This document shows, in pieces, positions 1-5,950 of a stretch of 5,950 nucleotides of DNA. Origin of the DNA: an uncultured Bryobacteraceae bacterium. Its GTDB lineage: Bacteria > Acidobacteriota > Terriglobia > Bryobacterales > Bryobacteraceae. Below the pieces are notes generated by a model. The model was not told where the DNA came from. It searched no databases and saw only the letters and a list, made by a program, of their open reading frames with translations. The translations under genes and the position numbers were made by a program. The first letter of the stretch is position 1; every line of letters starts with the position of its first letter. The stretch is from assembly GCA_937921835.1 (NCBI GenBank), contig CAKZVG010000225.1, positions 1 through 5,950 on the forward strand, in the 5' to 3' direction.

Positions 1-355
1 ATGCGCCAAGTGGTTCATCCAGCAAAAGAACCCGAGGCTCATTGATGAGTGCTCTCGCAAGCGCGACGCGCTGCCTTTGCCCCCCTGAAAGTTGAGAAGG
101 ATGACGGTATCCCATACCTTCCAGCTTCACCAGGTTTAGCATTTCAGTTGCTTTGCGGTTGTATTCTTTTTTAGCGACACCTTTCACCATCAATCCATAA
201 GCGACATTCTTCAAGACAGTCATGTGAGGGAAAAGGGCATAATCTTGAAAGACGGTGTTTACGTTGCGTTCATAGGGTGGAATGTTTTGGGTGGGTGAAC
301 CATGTATCAGGATATCGCCTGATGTTGGTTTTTCAAATCCGGCAATGAGCCTGAG
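1..355 (-). pseudogene. potA: PotA-like ABC transporter ATPase fragment lacking Walker A
   Basis: This is the nucleotide-binding subunit of an ABC importer, which would hydrolyse ATP at the inner face of the cytoplasmic membrane. The 118 visible residues begin at [13 protein letters not shown], the stretch that normally follows Walker A by a few residues. Next come the Q-loop [17 protein letters not shown] (residues 31-47), the signature [15 protein letters not shown] (89-103) and Walker B LLLDEP (110-115). The end runs off the window before the switch histidine. NVNTVFQ at the Q-loop is typical of the spermidine/putrescine ATPase PotA rather than CysA, UgpC or FbpC, so polyamine uptake is the best guess. 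The GxxGxGKT Walker A and everything before it are absent, replaced by unrelated high-GC sequence, so the product could not bind ATP normally. GC is about 48% here against more than 70% next door, so the piece is foreign to its surroundings or comes from an assembly join. The family call is firm; the reason for the truncation is not known. Confidence 0.88.
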
Positions 356-607
356 ACGCTGGAGGGTTTCCACACGCCCGTAGCCGGGCGTGCCCTGCGG
401 GCCGGGTTTGCGCCGCTCCGCGCTCGAACCGGCCTTGCTACGTGTGGCCGTTACGCGAACCCGGCGGCGATAGGCCACCGGCCGGCGCGGCGTGCACAAG
501 ACGGGCGCCGGAAGCCCAGCCGGCCGTTCGAACTCCGGCTTCTGGCACACCGCACACTCCCGCTGCCGGATCCGGCGGATCGCCGGACCGCTCAGGTCTT
601 CGTGCAC
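356..607 (-). CDS. Possible zinc-finger-like reading frame, fused in frame to the ABC fragment
   Basis: This product is not firmly recognised. The frame is open from the in-frame TGA at 644-646 straight into the ABC ATPase fragment and off the window edge. The only plausible start before the first CxxC is GTG at 607, and it has no clear ribosome binding site. Most codons end in G or C (roughly 80% by hand count), which fits coding use in a high-GC genome. The visible protein holds [11 protein letters not shown], then a third Cys in LCTPRR, then AYRRR. The order CxxC, proline/glycine-rich linker, C[ST]P and AYRRR resembles short bacterial zinc-finger proteins of the type CxVC...YCSPACRxxAYRRR, but the fourth Cys is missing. 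It could be a decayed or 3'-truncated copy of such a gene cut off at the join near 355-373. It could also be a chance open frame, since long open frames are common in such GC-rich DNA. Confidence 0.3.
373..392. repeat. Perfect 8-bp-stem hairpin at the composition break
   Basis: The arms CACGCCCG (373-380) and CGGGCGTG (385-392) are exact reverse complements around a TAGC loop. The hairpin starts about 18 bases beyond the last codon that aligns with the ABC ATPase. A second short stem follows directly (GCCC 392-395, GGGC 399-402). There is no T-run on either side, so an intrinsic terminator is unlikely. It may mark the end of an inserted or recombined segment, or a structure that favoured template switching or a misassembly. 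Confidence 0.6.
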
Positions 608-643
608 GGCATCGGCCTGGGCCAGCAGTGTGATGCAGCCGGC

Positions 644-817
644 TCAGGCCAGTTAACTTGATCCGATCAGAACGAATCACGCCACGGCCGGTCTTGCCGG
701 GTTGACTGTTACGCCGCCCCGCATCGGAATCCCTTGCTCGCCTCGGGATCCTCCCGCGTTGGAAGTCTGTCGCCCTGGCGCGCCCGCGCGAGGATGCGCT
801 ATCCTAAAAAGCGAGCC
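644..817. other. Gap with no recognisable gene, upstream of tRNA-Cys
   Basis: I see no convincing coding frame here. The open frame on the minus strand that crosses 438-680 has poor third-position GC and no recognisable protein. Just before the tRNA, TATCCT at 800-805 is a fair -10 element with a transcription start expected near 812, about six bases ahead of the mature tRNA. No good -35 lies at the right spacing: TTGGAA at 759-764 is too far upstream. The tRNA promoter call is therefore tentative. Confidence 0.4.
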
Positions 818-892
<75 letters not shown>

Positions 893-908
893 TCCCCGCG
901 AAGCCCGC

Positions 909-1961
909 TTAAACCCTCCGCAGTTTGGTCACGCGTCCGGCTTCCACCCACTCCACCACGAAGATGTTTCCCGCTTGGTCGAAGCAGGCGCTGTGCGGGC
1001 AGATGAACCGGCCGGGAGGGAACTCGCCGCGGGGCTGCTTCCGCAGGTTTTTCCAGTCCTCGCCTCCTTCGCCAAGGTGCAGGATGACGCGGTTGCCGCG
1101 GTCCAGCAAGGTGACCCGCGCGGCCAGGTCGGGCACCACCACCTCGCCGTTGCGCTCGTCGAAGTGGCAGGGCAGGTTGACGCCGCTATCGAAGCCTAGG
1201 TGGCGGCCATCGAGCGTGAAGCGTTGCAGGCGCCGGTTGCCGCGGTCGGCCACCAGCAGCACCGGCTCGGAGCCGCGGGTGTCGACGATCAGCCCGTGCG
1301 GGCAGTCCAACTGGCCGGGCCCCGATCCCGCGCCGCCGAAGGTGCGGATGTAGCGGCCCCGGCTGTCGTACTGGTTGATGTAGCTTGACCCATATCCGTC
1401 GGCCACATACAGGTCGCCGTTGGGCGCGATCGCCACATTCGTCGGACTGTACTTCGTGGCCGGCTTGCCTTCGGGACCGAGTGTGTACGCGCCGGACTCG
1501 CTCGGATAGCCCAGCGTGAAGACCTCTTCCCCCTTAAGCGTCGTCTTTACCACCACCGCGCGTTTGGTGTCGCACAGGTAGAGGTATTCCTCGCCGCCTT
1601 CCTTCCGGATATGCAAGCCGTGCGCGCCGCCGGCGAATTGCGCGCCCCAGGACCGCACGAACCGGCCCTGCGAATCGAAGACCACCATCGAATCCCGGCT
1701 TTCGCTGGCGGCATGGACGGTGTGATGAACGTAGAGGTTGCCCTGCGAGTCCTGGCAGACTCCGTGGGTGTTTCCGTATTGGATTCCGGCGGGCAGTTCT
1801 CCCCAGTCGTGTATCGCTTCATAGGTGTGCTCGCCGCTGCTGATCACCGGACGCCGGGCGCGGCCCTTGGCGGTGGCGCCCAGAATGGCCGGCGCGCCCA
1901 GCGCGGCTCCCAGAAACGCGCGGCGGCACGGAAGGCCAACCCGCTCCAGATCTTGCATCAT
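909..1961 (-). CDS. Tat-exported six-bladed NHL-repeat beta-propeller protein
   Basis: The 350-residue product begins with a twin-arginine type signal: CRRAFLG at 12-18, then a hydrophobic stretch to about residue 30. It is therefore probably exported folded. The rest fits six NHL-type blades starting near residues 62, 111, 171, 218, 262 and 319, with repeated units of the form G-x-LYVAD...QYDSRGRYIRTFG. Five of the six blades open with a histidine at an equivalent place (H66, H114, H222, H266, H323; N175 in blade 3). This recalls peptidyl-alpha-hydroxyglycine alpha-amidating lyase, whose propeller binds metal through histidines on its axis. I cannot tell whether it is an enzyme or a binding protein. 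The double ATG at 1961/1958 is preceded by GGGAAG (1968-1973) at good spacing; an AGGAG lies further up at 1976-1980. It follows the receptor gene by 106 bases on the same strand, so co-transcription is possible. Confidence 0.85.
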   Translation of the reverse strand: MMQDLERVGLPCRRAFLGAALGAPAILGATAKGRARRPVISSGEHTYEAIHDWGELPAGIQYGNTHGVCQDSQGNLYVHHTVHAASESRDSMVVFDSQGRFVRSWGAQFAGGAHGLHIRKEGGEEYLYLCDTKRAVVVKTTLKGEEVFTLGYPSESGAYTLGPEGKPATKYSPTNVAIAPNGDLYVADGYGSSYINQYDSRGRYIRTFGGAGSGPGQLDCPHGLIVDTRGSEPVLLVADRGNRRLQRFTLDGRHLGFDSGVNLPCHFDERNGEVVVPDLAARVTLLDRGNRVILHLGEGGEDWKNLRKQPRGEFPPGRFICPHSACFDQAGNIFVVEWVEAGRVTKLRRV

Positions 1962-2067
1962 GATGTGCTTCCCAGCTCCTGGAGCGAATTGTCCCCGATA
2001 ACGCGCTCGCGGCGCAATCGCGTCAAACGGTGCCCGGTCCGGAAGCGACGGCGGGGCCGTGGGTTGC

Positions 2068-5034
2068 TTAGAAGGTGAAGCGCAGCGCCATCTGGATCTG
2101 CCGCGACGTCCCGGTGCCGATGGTGCGATTGAGGCCGCTGGTGACGATGCCGAAGCTGGCCGGCGAGGTCAGCACCAGTCCCGGGTTGCCCGCCTGGGTG
2201 CGGTTGAACAGGTTAAACGCCTCGACGCGGCAAACGATCGCCTTGCCTTCGGCCACGCGGGTATTCTTTTGCAGCGCGAAATCCAACTGCGCCAGCCCCG
2301 GGCCGACGGCGATGCTCCGTCCCGCGTTGCCCCAGGTGCCGTTGGCGGGAACCGCGAAAGCAGCCGGGTTGAGCCACTGCGCGAACGTCGAGCCGCCCGC
2401 CGGGTAGATGGACACCCCGGGAACCAGGTCCGGACGCTGATAGGCAGTGTTGCCGTCCGGGACGGCGCTCGAACTGCGGGAGAGCGTGATGGTCATCATG
2501 CGGCCGGTGCGCGCCGTCCAGATGCCGCTCGTCTCCCATCCGCCCAGGATGCGCGCCGCCAGGCCACTGTTCAGAAACGCATGCCCCGGGCCAAACGGGA
2601 GCTGGTAGACCCAGTTGGCGGTCACGGTGTGGCGGATGTCGGTATTGCTGTTGCCGCGGTCGCAGGCGCGGCAGAAGTTGTTCTGTGGCTGCAGCCCCTC
2701 ACCGCCGCCGGTGCTGTTGTCGTTGATCGAGTGCGACCACATATACTCGCTGCCCAGCGTGAAGCCGCGCGCCACGCGGCGGTGCAGCGAGAACTGGAGC
2801 GCGTTGAAGTTGCTGTTGCCGTCGTTTCGCTTCTCGTCGATGCGGCCGAAATTGGGCAGCGGGCGCACTTTGGTGACCGGATCCAGGTTGTTGATGTAGG
2901 ATCGCGCGAACACCATGCTGGCGGAACTGCCCGTGTAGCCGAGCTGCGCGACGAACGCTGCGGGCAATTGCTGTTGGATCGACAAACCCCATTGCGCGCT
3001 GTAAAGGTCCTTCCGGTCACGCTGTAACGAGCGGGGCGTGACGCCGGCCTCCTTGGCCAGCGCCAGGAACGGAGCCACGGGATAGGACAACCCCGGCGCC
3101 TCAATGGTCGTCAGCGAGAAGCGGTCCGACGTGTTGTCAAGCGCCGCGTTCACATCGTCGACCTGCCCAGGTCCGTGGTAAATGCCCGCGCCGCTGCGGA
3201 TCACCGTCTTGCCGCCCAGCGCTTTGGGTGCCCACGCGATGCCCACCCGGGGATCGAAGTTGTTGCGGTCCGGAAAGTACCAGGGCGTGCCGTGCGGGCA
3301 AAAACCGCGGCAGGCGTAAAGATCGAAGACGCGGTAGCGGTCGTTCACTTCCCGGTTCACGCTGTAGTACTCGTAGCGCAACCCGAGGTTCAGCGTCAGT
3401 TCGGAGTTCAGTTTGAAGTCGTCCTGCGCATAAGCGAAGTAGTACCACTTGCGCGTCCCGAGCACATCGTTGCCGCCGGTGATGGCCACGCGGTCGACGC
3501 GGTTCGCCAGCAGGTCGTTGCGGCTGGCGTAGGTCACGCTGATGGCGTCGAAGGCCGGATCGGCTACGTTGACGTGCGCGCGCCGGATCTCGCCGCCAAC
3601 CTTGAAGGTGTGCCGTCCGCGGATGATGGACAGGTTGTCCGCCAGCGTGTAGGAGGTGCCGGTTTCCACCAGCAGGTTCGAGTTATTGAGCGTCGTGAAA
3701 CCGGAAACCGCGATCGATTCGGCGAAGGGAGCATAGCTGAATCGATTAAGCGCCGAACGGTTGAAGCCCGCCTTCGCCTCGTTGATGATCGTGGGAGAGA
3801 AAACGCGCTGGTACTGCATCACCAGGTTCGAGGGACGGAAGAAGCTTTCCTGCCGGTCCCCGGCGATCACCGTACGCGGAGCGATGATGGCGCCGTCGTC
3901 GATGTTATAGCGCGCGAAGATGCTGTTGTTGTCGTTGAAGCGGTGGTCGGCGCGCAGCGTGCCGGCGTCCTCTCGCCATGCCTGGCTGACATTTCCGAGC
4001 GCCCGGTCCACGTCGGCGTTGGACGTCCTTTCGGTGCCCGCCGGGTATGCGTCCAGGATCCGCCGCACCTCTGGAGTCGTAGCCCGGGCGCGGAAGGCGG
4101 CGCTCGGCACGTCGTTGCGGAAGGTCTGGCTGACCCGCTGCCGCAAGCCCTCGTAGTTGGCGAAGAAAAAGGTCCGGTTCTTAATGATGGGCCCGCCGAG
4201 ATTGCCGCCGAACTGGTTCAGCCGGAAGGGCTGCTTGGAGGTGTCGAACGGGTTGCGGGCATCGAGCCGGTCGTTGCGCAGAAACTCGAACAGGCTGCCG
4301 TGGAATTCGTTGGTTCCGGATTTCGACACCACGTTGACCTGCGCCCCGGCGCCGCTGCCGGATTCGGCCGAGTACAAGCTGGAATTCACGCGGAACTCGG
4401 CGATCGCGTCCGTGCTGATAACCAACCGCAGCGCCGCCTCCTGGCGGGGGTCCTTCACCCCGGTGGCGTCCAGTCCGTCGAAGGTCCAGTAGTTGTCGTC
4501 GCGCGCCCGCCCCACGAAGCGGATCGATTGCTGGTTGCCCTCTCCAGTGTTGATCGCCCCCGGCGCCAGCGCCATCAGGCTGGCCCAGTGCCGCCCGTTG
4601 AGCGGGATCTCCCGCACCTGCCGCGAGCCAATGACGGTGCCGAGAACGGGGGACTCCGTCTCCAGCGGCATCACCACATCCTCCACCGTGATCGCCGTCT
4701 CGACCGCGCTCACCTCCATGCTGACGTTCAGCGTGCGATTGTCGCCCACCCCGAGCCGCAGGTCCTGAACCGACACGGTCCGGAATCCCGGGTGGGTAAC
4801 CGTCACCGTGTAAGTTCCAATGGGAAGCTGCGAGAGGGTGTAGATGCCCGCCGCCGAGGTCTGCGCCTCGCGCCGGAAACCGGTCTCCTTGGAAACCACC
4901 TCCAGTTTCGCGCCGGAAATCACCCTCCGGCTCGCGTCCTCGACCACACCCGTCAAGGTTGCGCGGTCAACCTGCGCGCCGGCGCCGCCAGCGAACCCGA
5001 GACACACTGCCGCCATCACGAAGATGCGTTTCAC
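2068..5034 (-). CDS. TonB-dependent receptor-like outer-membrane protein with carboxypeptidase-regulatory domain (Oar-like)
   Basis: This is an outer-membrane receptor or transporter of the Oar/SusC-like style common in Acidobacteriota. From GTG 5034 it has 988 residues: a Sec signal peptide (MKRIF..., cleavage likely after AGA at residue 20), a CarboxypepD_reg beta-sandwich (about 25-112; GIYTLSQLPIGTYTVTV), a plug domain (about 125-250; VREIPLNGR, FDGLDATGVKD, VNVVSKSGTNEFHG), then a long beta-barrel. The barrel ends in LRFTF, the C-terminal aromatic typical of proteins inserted by the BAM machinery. No clear TonB box is visible, which is usual for this group. A longer GTG start at 5064 would add ten residues but has no ribosome binding site, whereas GTG 5034 has GGAAAGG seven bases upstream and places the signal peptide at the N-terminus. 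Four barrel cysteines form two close pairs (575/579 and 788/791). The substrate cannot be read from sequence; a glycan or peptide is plausible given the hydrolase-like neighbour. Confidence 0.93.
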   Translation of the reverse strand: MKRIFVMAAVCLGFAGGAGAQVDRATLTGVVEDASRRVISGAKLEVVSKETGFRREAQTSAAGIYTLSQLPIGTYTVTVTHPGFRTVSVQDLRLGVGDNRTLNVSMEVSAVETAITVEDVVMPLETESPVLGTVIGSRQVREIPLNGRHWASLMALAPGAINTGEGNQQSIRFVGRARDDNYWTFDGLDATGVKDPRQEAALRLVISTDAIAEFRVNSSLYSAESGSGAGAQVNVVSKSGTNEFHGSLFEFLRNDRLDARNPFDTSKQPFRLNQFGGNLGGPIIKNRTFFFANYEGLRQRVSQTFRNDVPSAAFRARATTPEVRRILDAYPAGTERTSNADVDRALGNVSQAWREDAGTLRADHRFNDNNSIFARYNIDDGAIIAPRTVIAGDRQESFFRPSNLVMQYQRVFSPTIINEAKAGFNRSALNRFSYAPFAESIAVSGFTTLNNSNLLVETGTSYTLADNLSIIRGRHTFKVGGEIRRAHVNVADPAFDAISVTYASRNDLLANRVDRVAITGGNDVLGTRKWYYFAYAQDDFKLNSELTLNLGLRYEYYSVNREVNDRYRVFDLYACRGFCPHGTPWYFPDRNNFDPRVGIAWAPKALGGKTVIRSGAGIYHGPGQVDDVNAALDNTSDRFSLTTIEAPGLSYPVAPFLALAKEAGVTPRSLQRDRKDLYSAQWGLSIQQQLPAAFVAQLGYTGSSASMVFARSYINNLDPVTKVRPLPNFGRIDEKRNDGNSNFNALQFSLHRRVARGFTLGSEYMWSHSINDNSTGGGEGLQPQNNFCRACDRGNSNTDIRHTVTANWVYQLPFGPGHAFLNSGLAARILGGWETSGIWTARTGRMMTITLSRSSSAVPDGNTAYQRPDLVPGVSIYPAGGSTFAQWLNPAAFAVPANGTWGNAGRSIAVGPGLAQLDFALQKNTRVAEGKAIVCRVEAFNLFNRTQAGNPGLVLTSPASFGIVTSGLNRTIGTGTSRQIQMALRFTF

Positions 5035-5041
5035 AACATAA

Positions 5042-5048
5042 CCTTTCC
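5042..5048 (-). promoter_or_regulatory. Ribosome binding site deciding the receptor start
   Basis: GGAAAGG on the minus strand lies seven bases before GTG 5034 and supports that start over GTG 5064, which has only TGAGTATCCCAATCAAGCAC-type sequence ahead of it and no purine-rich match to the 16S rRNA tail. Confidence 0.6.
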
Positions 5049-5075
5049 AGGGAGATTGTTCCACTGTGCTTGATT

Positions 5076-5099
5076 GGGATACTCAGCCACAAGTATCCC
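5076..5099. promoter_or_regulatory. 8-8-8 inverted repeat in the receptor leader
   Basis: GGGATACT (5076-5083) and AGTATCCC (5092-5099) are perfect reverse complements separated by eight bases, about 42 bases upstream of the receptor start codon. The geometry suits a dimeric repressor or activator operator, or a stem-loop in the 5' untranslated RNA. No T-run follows on the minus strand, so it is unlikely to be a terminator. The regulator is not in this window. Confidence 0.5.
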
Positions 5100-5143
5100 C
5101 CTGGTATGTTACGGACGGATGACAAACCGATGAAGTTTATACT

Positions 5144-5157
5144 ACCGTCGCGACGGT
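5144..5157. promoter_or_regulatory. Perfect 14-bp palindrome upstream of the receptor
   Basis: ACCGTCGCGACGGT is fully self-complementary. It lies 19 bases beyond the stop of the glycoside-hydrolase-like gene. On the minus strand it is followed at once by a TATAAA (5136-5141) that could be a -10 element, though no -35 is evident. It may be an operator for the receptor promoter. Alternatively it may be a short 3' hairpin of the upstream mRNA (five-base stem, CGCG loop), but it lacks a U-tract. Confidence 0.45.
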
Positions 5158-5176
5158 GGCGCCGCGATGGAAAGGC

Positions 5177-5950
5177 TCAGGCCCCGGTGACCTGCTTCAA
5201 AAGCCCGAAGAAGCCCTTCTTGCGCTCGGTGTTAATGCCCCAGTTGACCGGAGGGCACTGGTAGCCGTCGATATAGTCGCTCTTGCCCGGGTCGAAGTAG
5301 CCCCAGGAAGCGTAGGCGCCGACCGCGGCCATCATATTATTTACCGGCTTGTCGAAGTCGAAGTGATCGTCTTCGTTGAACAGGATCGGCATCGGGCGGT
5401 AGCCCTCCACTTGCCGTGCCTCGAGGACCATCTGGGTGATCCGCGCCGGGTCCTTCACGCCGTTGCCGTGCATCAGCAGGAAGTCCGAGGTCTTGACGAC
5501 GTTAGGGAGCGGCACCGTGCCTCCGCCGTAACTCGTCCCTACCAGGAAACGCCGGCCGTTGCGGGTGATGCTCTTCACCATCCCGATGAGTTCATGCACT
5601 CGCGCGGGTTTGAGAATCTCGTGGTCGTAGGCGCGGACGTTGCATTCGTTGTTCACTTCGATCAGCAAGTTCCGGTAGCCTTTGTCGAGCAGCCAGCCGG
5701 TGGCGTTCTCGACGGCGCGTTTCACCGCCGCCTCGTCCTTCACCCGCTGGTCCTGGCCAAAGTAGAAGTAGCCCACGATGGGCGCCATTCCGAGCGAGTC
5801 GGCGCGGTCGAGAATCCGCTCCAGGCGCCCCATGTAGTCCGGCCGCAGGCTTCCGTCGGCCTCGATGGCGCTGTTGTGCCACGGTTGTACCTTGGAATAC
5901 CCTTCCGGACTGCCGCCCTGCAAATTGATGGTGAAGGAGAGCAGCCCGTG
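5177..5950 (-). CDS. TIM-barrel glycoside-hydrolase-like protein, C-terminal part
   Basis: Only the last 257 residues are visible. The frame is open to the window edge (HGLLSFTINLQGGSPEGY...), so the TTG at 5923 is not a real start. The pattern is that of a (beta/alpha)8 glycosidase in the style of clan GH-A. It has a long helix with RADSLGMAPIVGYFYFGQ, then LLIEVNNECN, where Asn-Glu (visible residues 101-102) sits where the strand-4 acid/base NE motif is expected. FLLMHGNG follows, then PILFNEDDHF with Glu193 as a candidate strand-7 nucleophile, and WGYFDPG near the end. It probably acts on a polysaccharide or glycoside, with export likely, but the N-terminus is not seen. I cannot assign a GH family or substrate. 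It precedes the receptor gene in the same direction by about 140 bases, so the two may serve the same nutrient. Confidence 0.8.
   Translation of the reverse strand, partial: HGLLSFTINLQGGSPEGYSKVQPWHNSAIEADGSLRPDYMGRLERILDRADSLGMAPIVGYFYFGQDQRVKDEAAVKRAVENATGWLLDKGYRNLLIEVNNECNVRAYDHEILKPARVHELIGMVKSITRNGRRFLVGTSYGGGTVPLPNVVKTSDFLLMHGNGVKDPARITQMVLEARQVEGYRPMPILFNEDDHFDFDKPVNNMMAAVGAYASWGYFDPGKSDYIDGYQCPPVNWGINTERKKGFFGLLKQVTGA

Noticed and set aside
424..432. A TCGAACCGG stretch matching nine bases of the tRNA-Cys T arm in inverted orientation, as an attachment-site remnant
   Set aside because: It is too short, covers a generic T-arm motif, and the flanks do not match. Chance is a sufficient explanation in GC-rich DNA.
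565..576. The palindrome GCCGGATCCGGC
   Set aside because: It falls inside a run of GC-rich near-repeats and within the possible coding frame. Such palindromes are expected at this composition and nothing nearby suggests a role.
438..680. An 80-codon minus-strand open frame
   Set aside because: Third positions are poor in G/C and the protein is unrecognisable. The neighbouring frame (356-643) has better coding statistics.
2048..2060. A small hairpin (ACGGC-GGG-GCCGT) just after the receptor stop, as a terminator
   Set aside because: It has only a five-base stem and no T-run follows on the minus strand, so it cannot be called an intrinsic terminator.
2059..3027. A 322-codon open frame on the plus strand
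   Set aside because: It is antisense to the receptor C-terminal half, with no domain pattern and no ribosome binding site that stands out.
3175..5073. A 632-codon open frame on the plus strand
   Set aside because: It lies wholly antisense to the receptor gene, whose translation is clearly a real protein. The plus-strand product is Arg/Val/Ala-rich low-complexity with no recognisable domain, a usual shadow of GC-rich coding DNA.
5092..5125. TTGTCA (5120-5125) with GATACT (5092-5097) as a sigma-70 promoter for the receptor
   Set aside because: The spacer is 22 bases, too long for a normal promoter, and GATACT is part of the dyad symmetry.

Overview
The window looks like a high-GC member of the Acidobacteriota, most likely from the Bryobacteraceae/Solibacter side of the phylum. 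Three things suggest this. The GC content is high across positions 373-5950. There is an Oar-like receptor that joins a carboxypeptidase-regulatory domain to a TonB-dependent barrel, a family greatly expanded in these bacteria. Beside it lies an exported NHL beta-propeller protein. The placement is inference from protein style, not from a database comparison.

Layout. Positions 1-355 (minus strand) are a piece of a PotA-type ABC ATPase with much lower GC, about 48% by hand count. It stops abruptly just downstream of where Walker A should be. From about 356 to 643 the DNA is about 70-77% GC and the same reading frame stays open, with a CxxC-containing, zinc-finger-like stretch. A strong hairpin (373-392) sits at the join. 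Positions 644-817 hold no gene. A complete tRNA-Cys(GCA) with encoded CCA follows at 818-892 on the plus strand. The rest is on the minus strand. Reading in the direction of transcription: the C-terminal part of a TIM-barrel glycoside-hydrolase-like protein (5950-5177, its start lies outside the window), an intergenic region of about 140 bp with two perfect dyad symmetries, a full TonB-dependent receptor-like protein (5034-2068), and a Tat-exported six-bladed NHL propeller (1961-909).

How it may work together. The glycoside-hydrolase-like protein, the outer-membrane receptor and the exported propeller share one strand. They would fit a small nutrient-scavenging locus in which extracellular or periplasmic glycan breakdown is coupled to outer-membrane uptake. 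The dyads upstream of the receptor suggest it has its own control. No regulator, inner-membrane transporter or second hydrolase is visible, so the pathway stays a guess.

The most unusual part is the left end. A low-GC ABC ATPase that has lost its Walker A is joined, apparently in frame, to high-GC DNA near a tRNA gene. This is either a real recombination scar or an assembly or cloning chimera, and the sequence alone cannot decide which.
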